Origin: Natronohydrobacter sp.
Lineage (GTDB): Bacteria; Pseudomonadota; Alphaproteobacteria; Rhodobacterales; Rhodobacteraceae
Length of the DNA stretch: 10,195 bases
Direction of reading: 5' to 3'
Assembly: GCA_007123015.1 (NCBI GenBank)
Contig: SKSL01000013.1
Coordinates: 1 to 10,195, forward strand
Below the pieces are notes generated by a model. The model made no database searches. It was not told the DNA's origin and saw only the letters and a program-made list of their open reading frames with translations. A program made the position numbers and the translations under genes. Of the stretch, positions 1-7,366 are shown in pieces (within the stretch, counting starts at the first letter, position 1; each line of letters opens with the position of its first letter).

Positions 1-771
1 AGCCATGCGCGCCTGCTGGTGATCGTCGCGATCATCTGCGCGGGTGCCGTGGCGCTGACCACACTTGCCGTCTGGGGGATCGAGCGTCGCGTCGTGATCC
101 GCCCTGCCCCGCCTGCGATCCGCTTCCGCGACGGGATGCGCGAGATCTGGGCCGACACCCGCGCGCGCCATTTCACCTTCTTCGTGTTCCTGTCGATGAC
201 GGCCTATTTCATGCAGGAACTGATCCTGGAACCCTATGCGGGTCTGGTCTTCGGCTTCACGCCCGGACAATCCACATCTATGTCCGGCGCGCAGAATGGC
301 GGTGTGTTTTTGGGAATGGTGCTGGTCGGCGTCGCGGCCTCTGGCCTGCGCATCGGCAGCTTGCGCGCATGGGTGGTCGCAGGCTGCATCGGTTCTGCGA
401 TCATGCTCTTTGCCATCGCGGGCGCAAGCCTCTGGGCGTTGCCCCTAGTGCCGCTGGTCATCGGCCTGGGCTTCTTCAACGGCATGTTCGCCGTCGCGGC
501 CATCGGGTCCATGATGCAGCTTGCAGGCGAAGGCCGCGAAAAGCGCGAAGGCGCGCGGGTGGGTCTCTGGGGCGCATCGCAAGCCATCGCGGCAGGGTTT
601 GGCGGGCTGACAGGTGCTGCGCTGGTGGACTTGGCGCGCAGTCTCTTGCCCGTGGCCGATGCGTTCGGCGCGGTCTTTCTGTTTCAGGCCACAATTTTCA
701 TTGCGTCAGCAGCCCTTGCTGCGCGTGTCATGTCACCGCGTCCACGGGCGCTGATGGTTCCGGGAGAGTGA
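1..771 (+). CDS. PucC/LhaA-family membrane carrier, Bch2 (ORF428)-like, C-terminal part
   Basis: The frame is open from the first base, so the gene begins upstream; 256 C-terminal residues are visible. They hold about six hydrophobic helices (roughly visible residues 5-27, 57-75, 98-115, 121-140, 145-165, 220-242), as in the second half of a 12-helix major-facilitator protein. The stretch with QELILEPYAG, VFGFTPGQST and the following GxxxG-rich helix is typical of the PucC/LhaA/Bch2 family, which is linked to assembly of light-harvesting complexes or delivery of bacteriochlorophyll in the inner membrane. The family is normally about 430-480 residues, so some 40% is missing to the left. The stop lies 2 bp before the bchP start, indicating one operon. 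Position directly before bchP and idi matches ORF428/bch2 of Rhodobacter rather than pucC or lhaA, but family members are hard to tell apart from a C-terminal half. The family is confident; the exact paralogue is inference from gene order. Confidence 0.85.
   Translation, partial: SHARLLVIVAIICAGAVALTTLAVWGIERRVVIRPAPPAIRFRDGMREIWADTRARHFTFFVFLSMTAYFMQELILEPYAGLVFGFTPGQSTSMSGAQNGGVFLGMVLVGVAASGLRIGSLRAWVVAGCIGSAIMLFAIAGASLWALPLVPLVIGLGFFNGMFAVAAIGSMMQLAGEGREKREGARVGLWGASQAIAAGFGGLTGAALVDLARSLLPVADAFGAVFLFQATIFIASAALAARVMSPRPRALMVPGE
762..768 (+). promoter_or_regulatory. Shine-Dalgarno of bchP
   Basis: GGGAGAG lies 5 nt before the ATG at 774 and overlaps the last codons of the upstream gene. 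It decides the bchP start: the same frame is open upstream to 369, but that extension only overlaps the PucC-family gene, lacks this site and has no flavoprotein sequence. Confidence 0.7.
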
Positions 772-773
772 CC

Positions 774-1955
774 ATGGATTTTGATGTTTTTGTAGTGGGC
801 GGCGGTCCCTCTGGTGCAACAGCCGCAGATGATCTGGCGCGCGCAGGCAAGCGCGTGGCCCTGCTGGACCGCGCCGGACGGATCAAGCCCTGCGGGGGCG
901 CGATCCCGCCGCGCGCGATTGCGGATTTCGACATTCCCATGAGCCAGGTCGTGGCCCAGATCACCACAGCGCGCATGATCTCGCCCACGGGCCGCGCTGT
1001 CGATATCCCGATCGAGAACGGCTTTGTCGGCATGGTGGATCGCGAGCATTTCGACGAATTCCTGCGCGTGCGTGCTGCCAAACATGGCGCAGAGCGGCTG
1101 ACTGGCACTTTTCTGCGCATCGAGCGCGATGCGGAAGGCACCCATGTGGTCTGGCGTGAGAAGGCCACCAAGGAAGAGAAGCGCACCCGTACCAAGCTGG
1201 TGATCGGTGCGGATGGCGCGCGCTCGAATGTGGCGCGGGCCGAGGTCCCGGGCGGTGACAAGATCCCCTATGTCATCGCCTATCATGAGATCATCAAGGC
1301 CCCGCCTGCCAATGATGTCTACGACCCGGACCGCTGCGATGTGATCTATGACGGGCGCATCTCGCCTGATTTCTATGGCTGGGTCTTCCCCCATGGCAAA
1401 AGCTGCTCGGTCGGTATGGGCACCGAAAAGCCCGAGGCCGATCTGAAAGCCGCCACAGCCGATCTGCGCGCCATGTCAGGCCTGACCGATTGCGAGACGA
1501 TCCGCCGCGAAGGCGCGCCCATCCCGCTGCATCCGATGGACAAATGGGACAATGGGCGCGATGTGGTGCTGGCAGGCGATGCGGCCGGAGTCGTCGCGCC
1601 AAGTTCAGGCGAAGGTATTTATTACGCGATGGTCGGCGGGCGCGTGGCGGCAACGGCGGCGCAGGCAGCGTTGGCATCAGGTCGCGCGAAGGATTTGCGG
1701 ATCGCACGGAAGCTATTTATGCGCGAGCACAAGACTGTGTTCAAGGTTTTGCGCTCGATGCAGGATGCTTATTACAAGTCTGATGACCGGCGCGAGCGGT
1801 TCGTGTCGCTGTGCCACGACATCGACGTGCAACGACTGACTTTCGAGGCCTATATGAACAAGAAACTGGTGGCCGCGCGCCCCTTGGCCCATCTCAAGAT
1901 CGGTGTGAAAAACATGCTGCATCTGACAGGCCTTGTCAGACCGAGCTACACATGA
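774..1955 (+). CDS. bchP: geranylgeranyl diphosphate/geranylgeranyl-bacteriochlorophyll reductase BchP
   Basis: This is a 393-residue flavoprotein of the geranylgeranyl reductase family. BchP reduces three double bonds of the geranylgeranyl tail of bacteriochlorophyll a to give the phytyl tail, the last step of pigment synthesis, using an NAD(P)H-type donor. Seen in the sequence: an N-terminal FAD dinucleotide-binding motif VVGGGPSG (7-14) followed by an acidic D32; the family motif KPCGGAIPP (38-46); a GADGARS motif (145-151); and the second FAD motif LAGDAAGVVAPSSGEGI (266-282). Length matches characterised BchP proteins (about 390-395). The start ATG is supported by a GGGAGAG ribosome site and by the beta-strand beginning MDFDVFVVG. 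The stop overlaps the idi start (ATGA), so the two are probably translationally coupled. The N-terminal region and C-terminal tail (rich in K/R, ending VRPSYT) look intact. The plant homologue ChlP is the alternative name, but the neighbours fit bacteriochlorophyll synthesis. Confidence 0.95.
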   Translation: MDFDVFVVGGGPSGATAADDLARAGKRVALLDRAGRIKPCGGAIPPRAIADFDIPMSQVVAQITTARMISPTGRAVDIPIENGFVGMVDREHFDEFLRVRAAKHGAERLTGTFLRIERDAEGTHVVWREKATKEEKRTRTKLVIGADGARSNVARAEVPGGDKIPYVIAYHEIIKAPPANDVYDPDRCDVIYDGRISPDFYGWVFPHGKSCSVGMGTEKPEADLKAATADLRAMSGLTDCETIRREGAPIPLHPMDKWDNGRDVVLAGDAAGVVAPSSGEGIYYAMVGGRVAATAAQAALASGRAKDLRIARKLFMREHKTVFKVLRSMQDAYYKSDDRRERFVSLCHDIDVQRLTFEAYMNKKLVAARPLAHLKIGVKNMLHLTGLVRPSYT

Positions 1956-2506
1956 GCTGGCTGATCCCAGCCTGGGAAGACGGCACGCTCAAACCGCTCG
2001 ACAAGCTGGATGTGCATCGTCGCGGGCTGAAGCATAAAGCAATCTCGGTCTTTGTAACCGAAGGTGATCGCGTGCTGATTCAGCGCCGCGCGCTGCACAA
2101 ATATCATACACCCGGGCTTTGGGCGAATACCTGCTGTACCCATCCGCAATGGGGCGAAAGTGATCTGGATTGTGCAGAACGCCGGTTGTGCGAAGAATTG
2201 GGCATCGCAGGGCTAGAATTGCGGCATGCTGGTGAGATCGAGTATCGCGCCGATGTCGGGGGTGGTCTGATCGAGCATGAACTAGTGCAGGTCTATACTG
2301 CGCGCGCGATGCCGGATTTGACTGTGACACCGAACCCGGAAGAAGTGGCCGATACGGACTGGATCAATTTATCCGCGCTGCGCGCTGTCATCGAGCGTTT
2401 TCCGGAGCGTTTCACACCCTGGCTTCGGATCTACATGGACAAGCACCAGGATATGATCTTCGGATGTCAGTCAACAGCATTGCGTCCGTTTGCTCTGATC
2501 CATTGA
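1952..2506 (+). CDS. idi: isopentenyl-diphosphate delta-isomerase, type 1
   Basis: This 184-residue Nudix-fold enzyme interconverts isopentenyl-PP and dimethylallyl-PP in the cytoplasm, the first branch step towards geranylgeranyl-PP used for carotenoids and the bacteriochlorophyll tail. Visible residues: metal ligands H22 and H28 in VHRRGLKH; the active-site segment NTCCTHP (59-65), where C62 aligns with the catalytic Cys of E. coli IDI and H64 with a metal ligand; the Nudix-like helix AERRLCEELGI (75-85); E108 and E110 in IEHE, matching the catalytic/metal glutamates; and W157 in FTPWLRIYM. All catalytic residues are present. Length is close to Rhodobacter capsulatus ORF176, the idi gene found at the same place after bchP. 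The ATG overlaps the bchP stop by 4 bp and has no strong ribosome site of its own, which suggests translational coupling. It is the last gene of the operon and is followed by an inverted repeat. Confidence 0.95.
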   Translation: MSWLIPAWEDGTLKPLDKLDVHRRGLKHKAISVFVTEGDRVLIQRRALHKYHTPGLWANTCCTHPQWGESDLDCAERRLCEELGIAGLELRHAGEIEYRADVGGGLIEHELVQVYTARAMPDLTVTPNPEEVADTDWINLSALRAVIERFPERFTPWLRIYMDKHQDMIFGCQSTALRPFALIH

Positions 2507-2519
2507 TGCGGTGTCTAGG

Positions 2520-2548
2520 GTAAGGTGCGTGCTCAGCACGCACCTTAC
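2520..2548. terminator. perfect 14-bp inverted repeat, probable bidirectional terminator
   Basis: GTAAGGTGCGTGCT (2520-2533) and its exact reverse complement (2535-2548) flank a single C; as RNA this gives about 12-13 pairs with a 3-5 nt loop. It sits 13 bp after the idi stop and 1 bp from the stop codon of the convergent operon, the expected place for a shared terminator. Neither side is followed by a T-run, so classic Rho-independent strength is uncertain. Confidence 0.7.
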
Positions 2549-2549
2549 G

Positions 2550-4619
2550 TCAGCGGCCCTCGCGCAGCCATGCTCCAAGTGCCAGACTGGCGGCCAGCAT
2601 CAGCCATGCCCAGCCGGGCAGCATCGCCGTCGTGCGCAGATCGCGGGTCACATAGGCGCCGCGCGGCGTCAGCCCCAGCCAGCCGCGCCCGGCTGCGGAC
2701 CGGCCTTCGCGCACGAACCGCAGGTCAGGCAATCCGTCTTCCAGCCGCAAGCTGCCACCACGTGTCGCAATGACCAATGGTCCCAGTTTCTCAGCAGTGG
2801 CGATGGTTTCCTCGAACTCGCGCGGCGCTTGCGGGCCAAGCGCCACCACTGCGCTCAATTCCCCTTCGGCCAAATGGTAAAGACCGATTTCTGGGGCATC
2901 AAATTCGGCCGAGAACGTGCCGGGGCTTTCCTCGGTCAGTTCCAGCACAGTTTCTGACCCATCAGGGCCAGTCAGGGTCACTTCGCCCACATCATCGCGC
3001 AAGCTTCGCCGCAGGATGGTGATGCGATTGCCCTCTGCGGTCGCCGTCAGGGTCTCTTCTTCCAATTCGGGCTCACCCATCATCCAATGCGCCAGACGCC
3101 GCAACAGTTCAAGCTGCGGGCCACCGCCCTCATATCCGCGATCCCACAGCCATGTCTGATCAGATGCCAGCAGCGCCAGTCGCCCCTCACCGACCCGGTC
3201 AAGCATCAGAAGCGGGCGACCATCGACACCGCTCATCACAGTCTGGCCTTGCTCAGATGTCATCTCGATCTGCCGGAACCACCGGCCCCAGCCCGGTCCA
3301 TCTTCTGCCGCGGGCGCCAGCGCTTCCAACCCAGAGGTCACGGGGTGCCGCTGGCCAAGTTCCGTCACTTGCGGTGTAAAGCCTTCTTCGATCACCCGCG
3401 CCGTCGGGCGCGCTGGAAACACTTCGCCCAGGGGCGAGCGCCAGATGCTATCTGCGCTGGCCAGTTCCGGCCCGCCAACAACCAGAAGTGCCCCGCCATC
3501 TTCCACATAGCGCGCGATATTCGCAAAATAGCTGTTCGGCAGAATACCCCGACGGCGGTAGCGGTCGAAAATGATCAGATCGAATTCATCGATCTTCTCG
3601 ACGAACAATTCCCGCGTGGGAAACGCGATCAGAGACAGCTCGTTCACCGGCACCCCATCATGACGGTCTGGCGGGCGCAGAATCGTGAAATGCACCAGAT
3701 CCACGGCCGGATCAGATTTCAGCAAGTTCCGCCATGTGCGCTGCCCGGCATTGGGCTCACCCGACACCAGCAGTACGCTCAGCCGGTCGCGCACACCGTT
3801 GATCTGCACGATCGCTGCATTATTGCGTGTGGTCAATTCGCCCTCGGCCTCGTCCAGTTCAAACTGCAGGACATTCATCCCACCGCGATCCAGCGTGACC
3901 GTGATCTCCATATCCTCGCCCACAGGCACCATGGCGCGCATCATCTCGCCGCCATTGATCGCATAATTGATCGCGGCGAAACCGCTTTGGTCGGGGGGAA
4001 CAGCGCCCTGATCCTCGATCCGAAGGCCCAGCGTGATCGGTTCGCCGAGAATGGCAAAGGCAGGCGCATTGCGCACGATCAATCGGCGATCCCAATCACT
4101 GGCCTCGCCTGTCTTGAGCAGATGGAAAGGCGCGGGCAATTGCCGGTCCAGAAGCTCATCATGCACCTGACCGTCCGTTATGGCGAACACCCCTGCCAGA
4201 CGATCCCGCGGCAGATCCGAGAGCGCTTCTGCCAGAGCCGTGTTGAACTCGGTCCCCTGATTGCGCGGCCCGTCAGGCAGGTGGACAATGCGCGCATTGA
4301 TGCCATCCAGTCGCTCTACCCGGGTTTCCAGATGCTCAAGCGCGGCGGCAGTTTGATCAGCGCGGATGCCCAGCCGGTTCGAGGCGGTTTCATCCACCAT
4401 GATCAAGGCAATATCATCAAGGCTGTCGCGATTTTCGATCTGCAGCGAGGGATTCGTGAGCGCCGCAATCAGCGCAAAAGCCGCAAGCCCTCGCAGCCAC
4501 CAGCCGCGCAAGCCCCGCCACAATGCGAAGCCCACCATCACTGCCGAAGCCCCGGCAATGACCCCGATGACAGGCCATGCGAGCAATGGCGCAAAGACGA
4601 TCTCTTGTCCGCGCATCAT
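2550..4619 (-). CDS. membrane protein with vWA-like (MIDAS) and GATase-like domains; last gene of MoxR operon
   Basis: A 689-residue protein of unknown function. Two N-terminal membrane helices (about 11-33 and 39-55, separated by an Arg/Trp-rich turn WRGLRGWWLRG that should be cytoplasmic) and one C-terminal helix (about 665-684) anchor it, placing the bulk in the periplasm by the positive-inside rule. Residues 68-170 resemble a von Willebrand factor A domain with all three metal-site (MIDAS) motifs: DETAS (76-80, DxTxS), a Thr in QGTEFNTAL (T123) and ITDG (D149). Residues 180-275 look like a beta-rich linker. Residues 278-515 resemble a class I glutamine-amidotransferase fold (LSVLLVSGEP, FDLIIFDRY, DGGALLVVGGPE, LLASDQTWLWDR), but the position of the nucleophile Cys is occupied by a GGP turn, so amidase activity is not expected. 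The start ATG overlaps the stop of the gene before it (ATGA); a second ATG follows directly and could equally serve. Its role within the MoxR system is inference from operon position. Confidence 0.85.
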   Translation of the reverse strand: MMRGQEIVFAPLLAWPVIGVIAGASAVMVGFALWRGLRGWWLRGLAAFALIAALTNPSLQIENRDSLDDIALIMVDETASNRLGIRADQTAAALEHLETRVERLDGINARIVHLPDGPRNQGTEFNTALAEALSDLPRDRLAGVFAITDGQVHDELLDRQLPAPFHLLKTGEASDWDRRLIVRNAPAFAILGEPITLGLRIEDQGAVPPDQSGFAAINYAINGGEMMRAMVPVGEDMEITVTLDRGGMNVLQFELDEAEGELTTRNNAAIVQINGVRDRLSVLLVSGEPNAGQRTWRNLLKSDPAVDLVHFTILRPPDRHDGVPVNELSLIAFPTRELFVEKIDEFDLIIFDRYRRRGILPNSYFANIARYVEDGGALLVVGGPELASADSIWRSPLGEVFPARPTARVIEEGFTPQVTELGQRHPVTSGLEALAPAAEDGPGWGRWFRQIEMTSEQGQTVMSGVDGRPLLMLDRVGEGRLALLASDQTWLWDRGYEGGGPQLELLRRLAHWMMGEPELEEETLTATAEGNRITILRRSLRDDVGEVTLTGPDGSETVLELTEESPGTFSAEFDAPEIGLYHLAEGELSAVVALGPQAPREFEETIATAEKLGPLVIATRGGSLRLEDGLPDLRFVREGRSAAGRGWLGLTPRGAYVTRDLRTTAMLPGWAWLMLAASLALGAWLREGR

Positions 4620-7366
4620 TGACCCAGCCTTTCCAGCAATGCCGGGACATGTACCTGATCGGATTTGTAATTGCCGGTCAGGACATGCGTGATCAGATTG
4701 ATCCCGAACCGATAGGCGATCTCGCGCTGCTGGTCCCCGGAATAGCCCATGCCCAGCCGGACTTTCGGACGCCCCTGCTCATCGACGGCCCAAGCCGACG
4801 CCCAGTCATGCCCGCCTATGATCACAGGGGTGACACCGTCATTGAGGTTACGGAACGGCATGCCTTCGGCGCGCTCGGCATCTGGCGGCGCAGCTTCGAC
4901 CCAGACATCGCGGCCAGTGTGGCGTCCGGGAAATTCCTGGATCAGATAGAAGGTACGGGTCAGGATATGGTCCTCCGGGATTGGTTCCAGGGGTGGAATA
5001 TCGAGGGCGCGTGCAATCGCCTGCAAGCGGCGCGCTTCGGGCGTGGTCCGGGTCAGCCCGGCCAGTTCAGCATCGCGCGTGTCAAACATGATCATGCCAC
5101 CGCCCCGCAGATAGCGATTAAGCCGGGCTGTGGCCGCATCTGACGGGATCGGTGTATTCTCGGTGATGGGCCAGTACAGAAACGGGAAAAAGGTCAGCTC
5201 ATCGCTTTCAATATCGACACCGATGGGGGGACCGGGTTCGACGGATGTGCGCGCATAGAGCACCCGGCTCAGACCCAGAAGCCCTGCACGCGCGATGTCA
5301 TCGACGCGGGCATCGCCAGTCAAGACGTGCCCCAGCACCATGTCAGAGGTGGCCTGCAGTGCCAGCCGGTCATCGGCCTGCGCCGGGCTGTGATGTAGCC
5401 CGAGCATGACAAAGGCCGCAGCCGCTACAGCGTTGCGCAACCTTCCCGACACCCAGAGTGCCGCCAGAATATCGATCAAGAGCAATCCCAGTCCCAATGA
5501 CAGGAAAACTGCTGTCAGATCACGTTCTTCTGCGATCGTGTCACGTTCGACAATGACCGAGGACGGCCATTGCGCAGGGCGCAATTCCATGTCGGACTGG
5601 CCGATATTCAGCGCAAGCGATCCAGCCGCACTGCGGTAGACACCGGGGGGAAGATCAGGGCCGAACTGGCCCTCGACCATGCGCGCGCCTGCAATGACAG
5701 GGCGCTGGCTGGCATCAATCACCTGCCCGAACCCGTCCAGGGCACGCTCTGGTTGCCAATCCGTCGCGGCCATGGCTTCGGCTGTCGGTGCGACAGTGCG
5801 GGTCGAAACTGCAAGCCGCTCCAGCATCTGCACGAACAGCCCCGAAAGCGGCAACGTGGACCATTCAGCATTGGCAGTTGTATGGATCAGCACGATCTGC
5901 CCCTCGCCCGAGAATTTCCGCGTCACCAGTGGTGTCCCGTCGGCAAGTGCTGCAATCGTGCGCTCTGAAAGTGTCGGGTCAGGTTGCGCCAGAACCTGTG
6001 CACTGATCGTAACGTCAGACGGGATGCTCAGGCCCGCAAAGGGCGAGTCGCTGGCAAAAGCACGCAATTCGCGCGGCGCGCCCCAGCTCATCGCGCCACC
6101 GACAGTGCGCCCACCGATGCGCAGGCGCACGGGCAGAAGCGGGTCTTCTTCAGCGCGCGCGACATCGCTGGCCGCCAGACGCGGCCCTGCAAAGCGCAAC
6201 AGCAAACCGCCATCATTGACGAAATCATGAATCTGCGCAGTCTCGATTTCGGCCAGTTGCGCGATATCAACAAGGATCAGCACATCGGGCGCGGTCAGCA
6301 GCAGGTCATCGATTGACGGGCTTTCATAGAGATCTGCCACAGGTTCCAGTGCCTGACGCAGATAGAAGAAGGGTGAGAGCAAATCCAGCCCTTCACGTCC
6401 CTCGCGCCCTGTCAGAAGGCCAACCTTGCGCCGTTGCAAAGCATCATCACTCAGCGCAACAGCGCCTGCGCTGCGCTCGCTGGCAATCTGAAACCGCGTG
6501 ATGCGATTGCGCAATTCCGGCTGCAAAGTCAGGTCCACCTGTGCCGTGGTCGCGCCTGCGTCAAATTCTGCCTCGGCGCGATGCAGCAAGCGCTCGATCC
6601 CGGCCGGGTCGCGGCCTGTGGCCGTGATCTCGACACTCTGAGCAGGCAATCCGGCCGGACGATGCGCGCTCAACGACACGACGCCTTCGCGCAGCACCGG
6701 CGGCGACAGGGCCAGCGGGCTGCGCGAGGTCTCGAACACGGTCACGTTGCCACGCGATTGCAAATCGGCAAGCAAGGCTGGGCGATAAGGGTGATCAAGC
6801 CCATCCGAAAGCCAATACGTGTCAAAGCTTGCGGGCAATTGGTCCTGCCAGTCGGCCAGCTGGTCTGGCTGTGCCGTGAAAGGCGCTGGCACGATCCCGG
6901 GAACGCGCTCGGTCCAGAAATCCGCAGCCCGGAACGGCGTTTCGCCTGCAGGCGGGGCGGTCAGCGCGACCACAGCGACAGGCCGGTTGGCGCGCTGCGC
7001 TTCCTGAAGCAGATCATTCACACGCTCCATGCGGCGCGGCCAGTCCCGCGCGCTGGCCCAGCTGGCATCGAGGGCGATCAGCAGCGGGCCATCCCCGTCG
7101 CGCGCCGCTTGCGGGTTGAGGACAGGCCCGGCAAAGCCGAAGATCAGCGCGGCGACAGCCAGTGCACGCAGGATCAAAAGCCAGAGCGGGGTCTTGTCAG
7201 TCTCGGTCGTCTCATCCTTCAGCCCGATCAGCAGCGCCACACCGGGAAAGCGGCGGATCACCGGCGCGGGCGGCACAGCACGCAACAGCCACCACAAGAG
7301 CGGCAGCGCGATGACCGCGGCAAGCAGCAGCGGAGAGGCGAAACCAAGCGGGCCAATCGAGAACAT
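4616..7366 (-). CDS. BatA-like N-terminal / DUF4159 C-terminal membrane protein
   Basis: A 916-residue protein of unknown function. The N-terminal 80 residues match the BatA-type region: a first helix (about 8-29), a basic loop with RRFPGVALLIGLKDETTE, and a second helix (61-80). Residues 93-205 resemble a vWA domain, but the metal site is degenerate (DASWAS at 100-105, LSDG at 187-190, no clear middle Thr). Residues 314-515 resemble a GATase-like fold (KVGLLTGREG, DVLILVDIAQ, NDGGLLLRFAGPR) lacking a nucleophile Cys. Two more helices follow (about 617-639 and 645-660, around a short basic SGRLRN loop), then an AQADD segment like a signal-peptidase site and the DUF4159 domain (about 668-905; FFPFLYWP, RGGGMIMFDTRD, FYLIQEFPGRHTG, GGHDWASAWA, REIAYRFGINLITHVLTGNYKSDQVH). 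The charge pattern predicts both large domains in the periplasm. ATG follows the DUF58 stop without a gap (TGAATG), preceded by an AGGGGG ribosome site. Family membership is confident; function is not known. Confidence 0.9.
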   Translation of the reverse strand: MFSIGPLGFASPLLLAAVIALPLLWWLLRAVPPAPVIRRFPGVALLIGLKDETTETDKTPLWLLILRALAVAALIFGFAGPVLNPQAARDGDGPLLIALDASWASARDWPRRMERVNDLLQEAQRANRPVAVVALTAPPAGETPFRAADFWTERVPGIVPAPFTAQPDQLADWQDQLPASFDTYWLSDGLDHPYRPALLADLQSRGNVTVFETSRSPLALSPPVLREGVVSLSAHRPAGLPAQSVEITATGRDPAGIERLLHRAEAEFDAGATTAQVDLTLQPELRNRITRFQIASERSAGAVALSDDALQRRKVGLLTGREGREGLDLLSPFFYLRQALEPVADLYESPSIDDLLLTAPDVLILVDIAQLAEIETAQIHDFVNDGGLLLRFAGPRLAASDVARAEEDPLLPVRLRIGGRTVGGAMSWGAPRELRAFASDSPFAGLSIPSDVTISAQVLAQPDPTLSERTIAALADGTPLVTRKFSGEGQIVLIHTTANAEWSTLPLSGLFVQMLERLAVSTRTVAPTAEAMAATDWQPERALDGFGQVIDASQRPVIAGARMVEGQFGPDLPPGVYRSAAGSLALNIGQSDMELRPAQWPSSVIVERDTIAEERDLTAVFLSLGLGLLLIDILAALWVSGRLRNAVAAAAFVMLGLHHSPAQADDRLALQATSDMVLGHVLTGDARVDDIARAGLLGLSRVLYARTSVEPGPPIGVDIESDELTFFPFLYWPITENTPIPSDAATARLNRYLRGGGMIMFDTRDAELAGLTRTTPEARRLQAIARALDIPPLEPIPEDHILTRTFYLIQEFPGRHTGRDVWVEAAPPDAERAEGMPFRNLNDGVTPVIIGGHDWASAWAVDEQGRPKVRLGMGYSGDQQREIAYRFGINLITHVLTGNYKSDQVHVPALLERLGQ

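Noticed and set aside
369..773. Upstream in-frame extension of bchP by about 135 residues
   Set aside because: It lies entirely on top of the PucC-family gene in another frame, is rich in Arg/Cys/His as antiframe sequence usually is, and the ATG at 774 has its own ribosome site and begins the FAD fold.
774..2506. PpsR/CrtJ-type operator (TGT-N12-ACA) within the bchP-idi unit
   Set aside because: No convincing pair with an internal promoter was seen; the operon promoter is presumably upstream of the window.
3087..4622. Long plus-strand open frame of 511 codons opposite the 689-residue gene
   Set aside because: Composition rich in His, Gln, Arg and Pro without domains; it is the complement of a gene with clear membrane helices and motifs.
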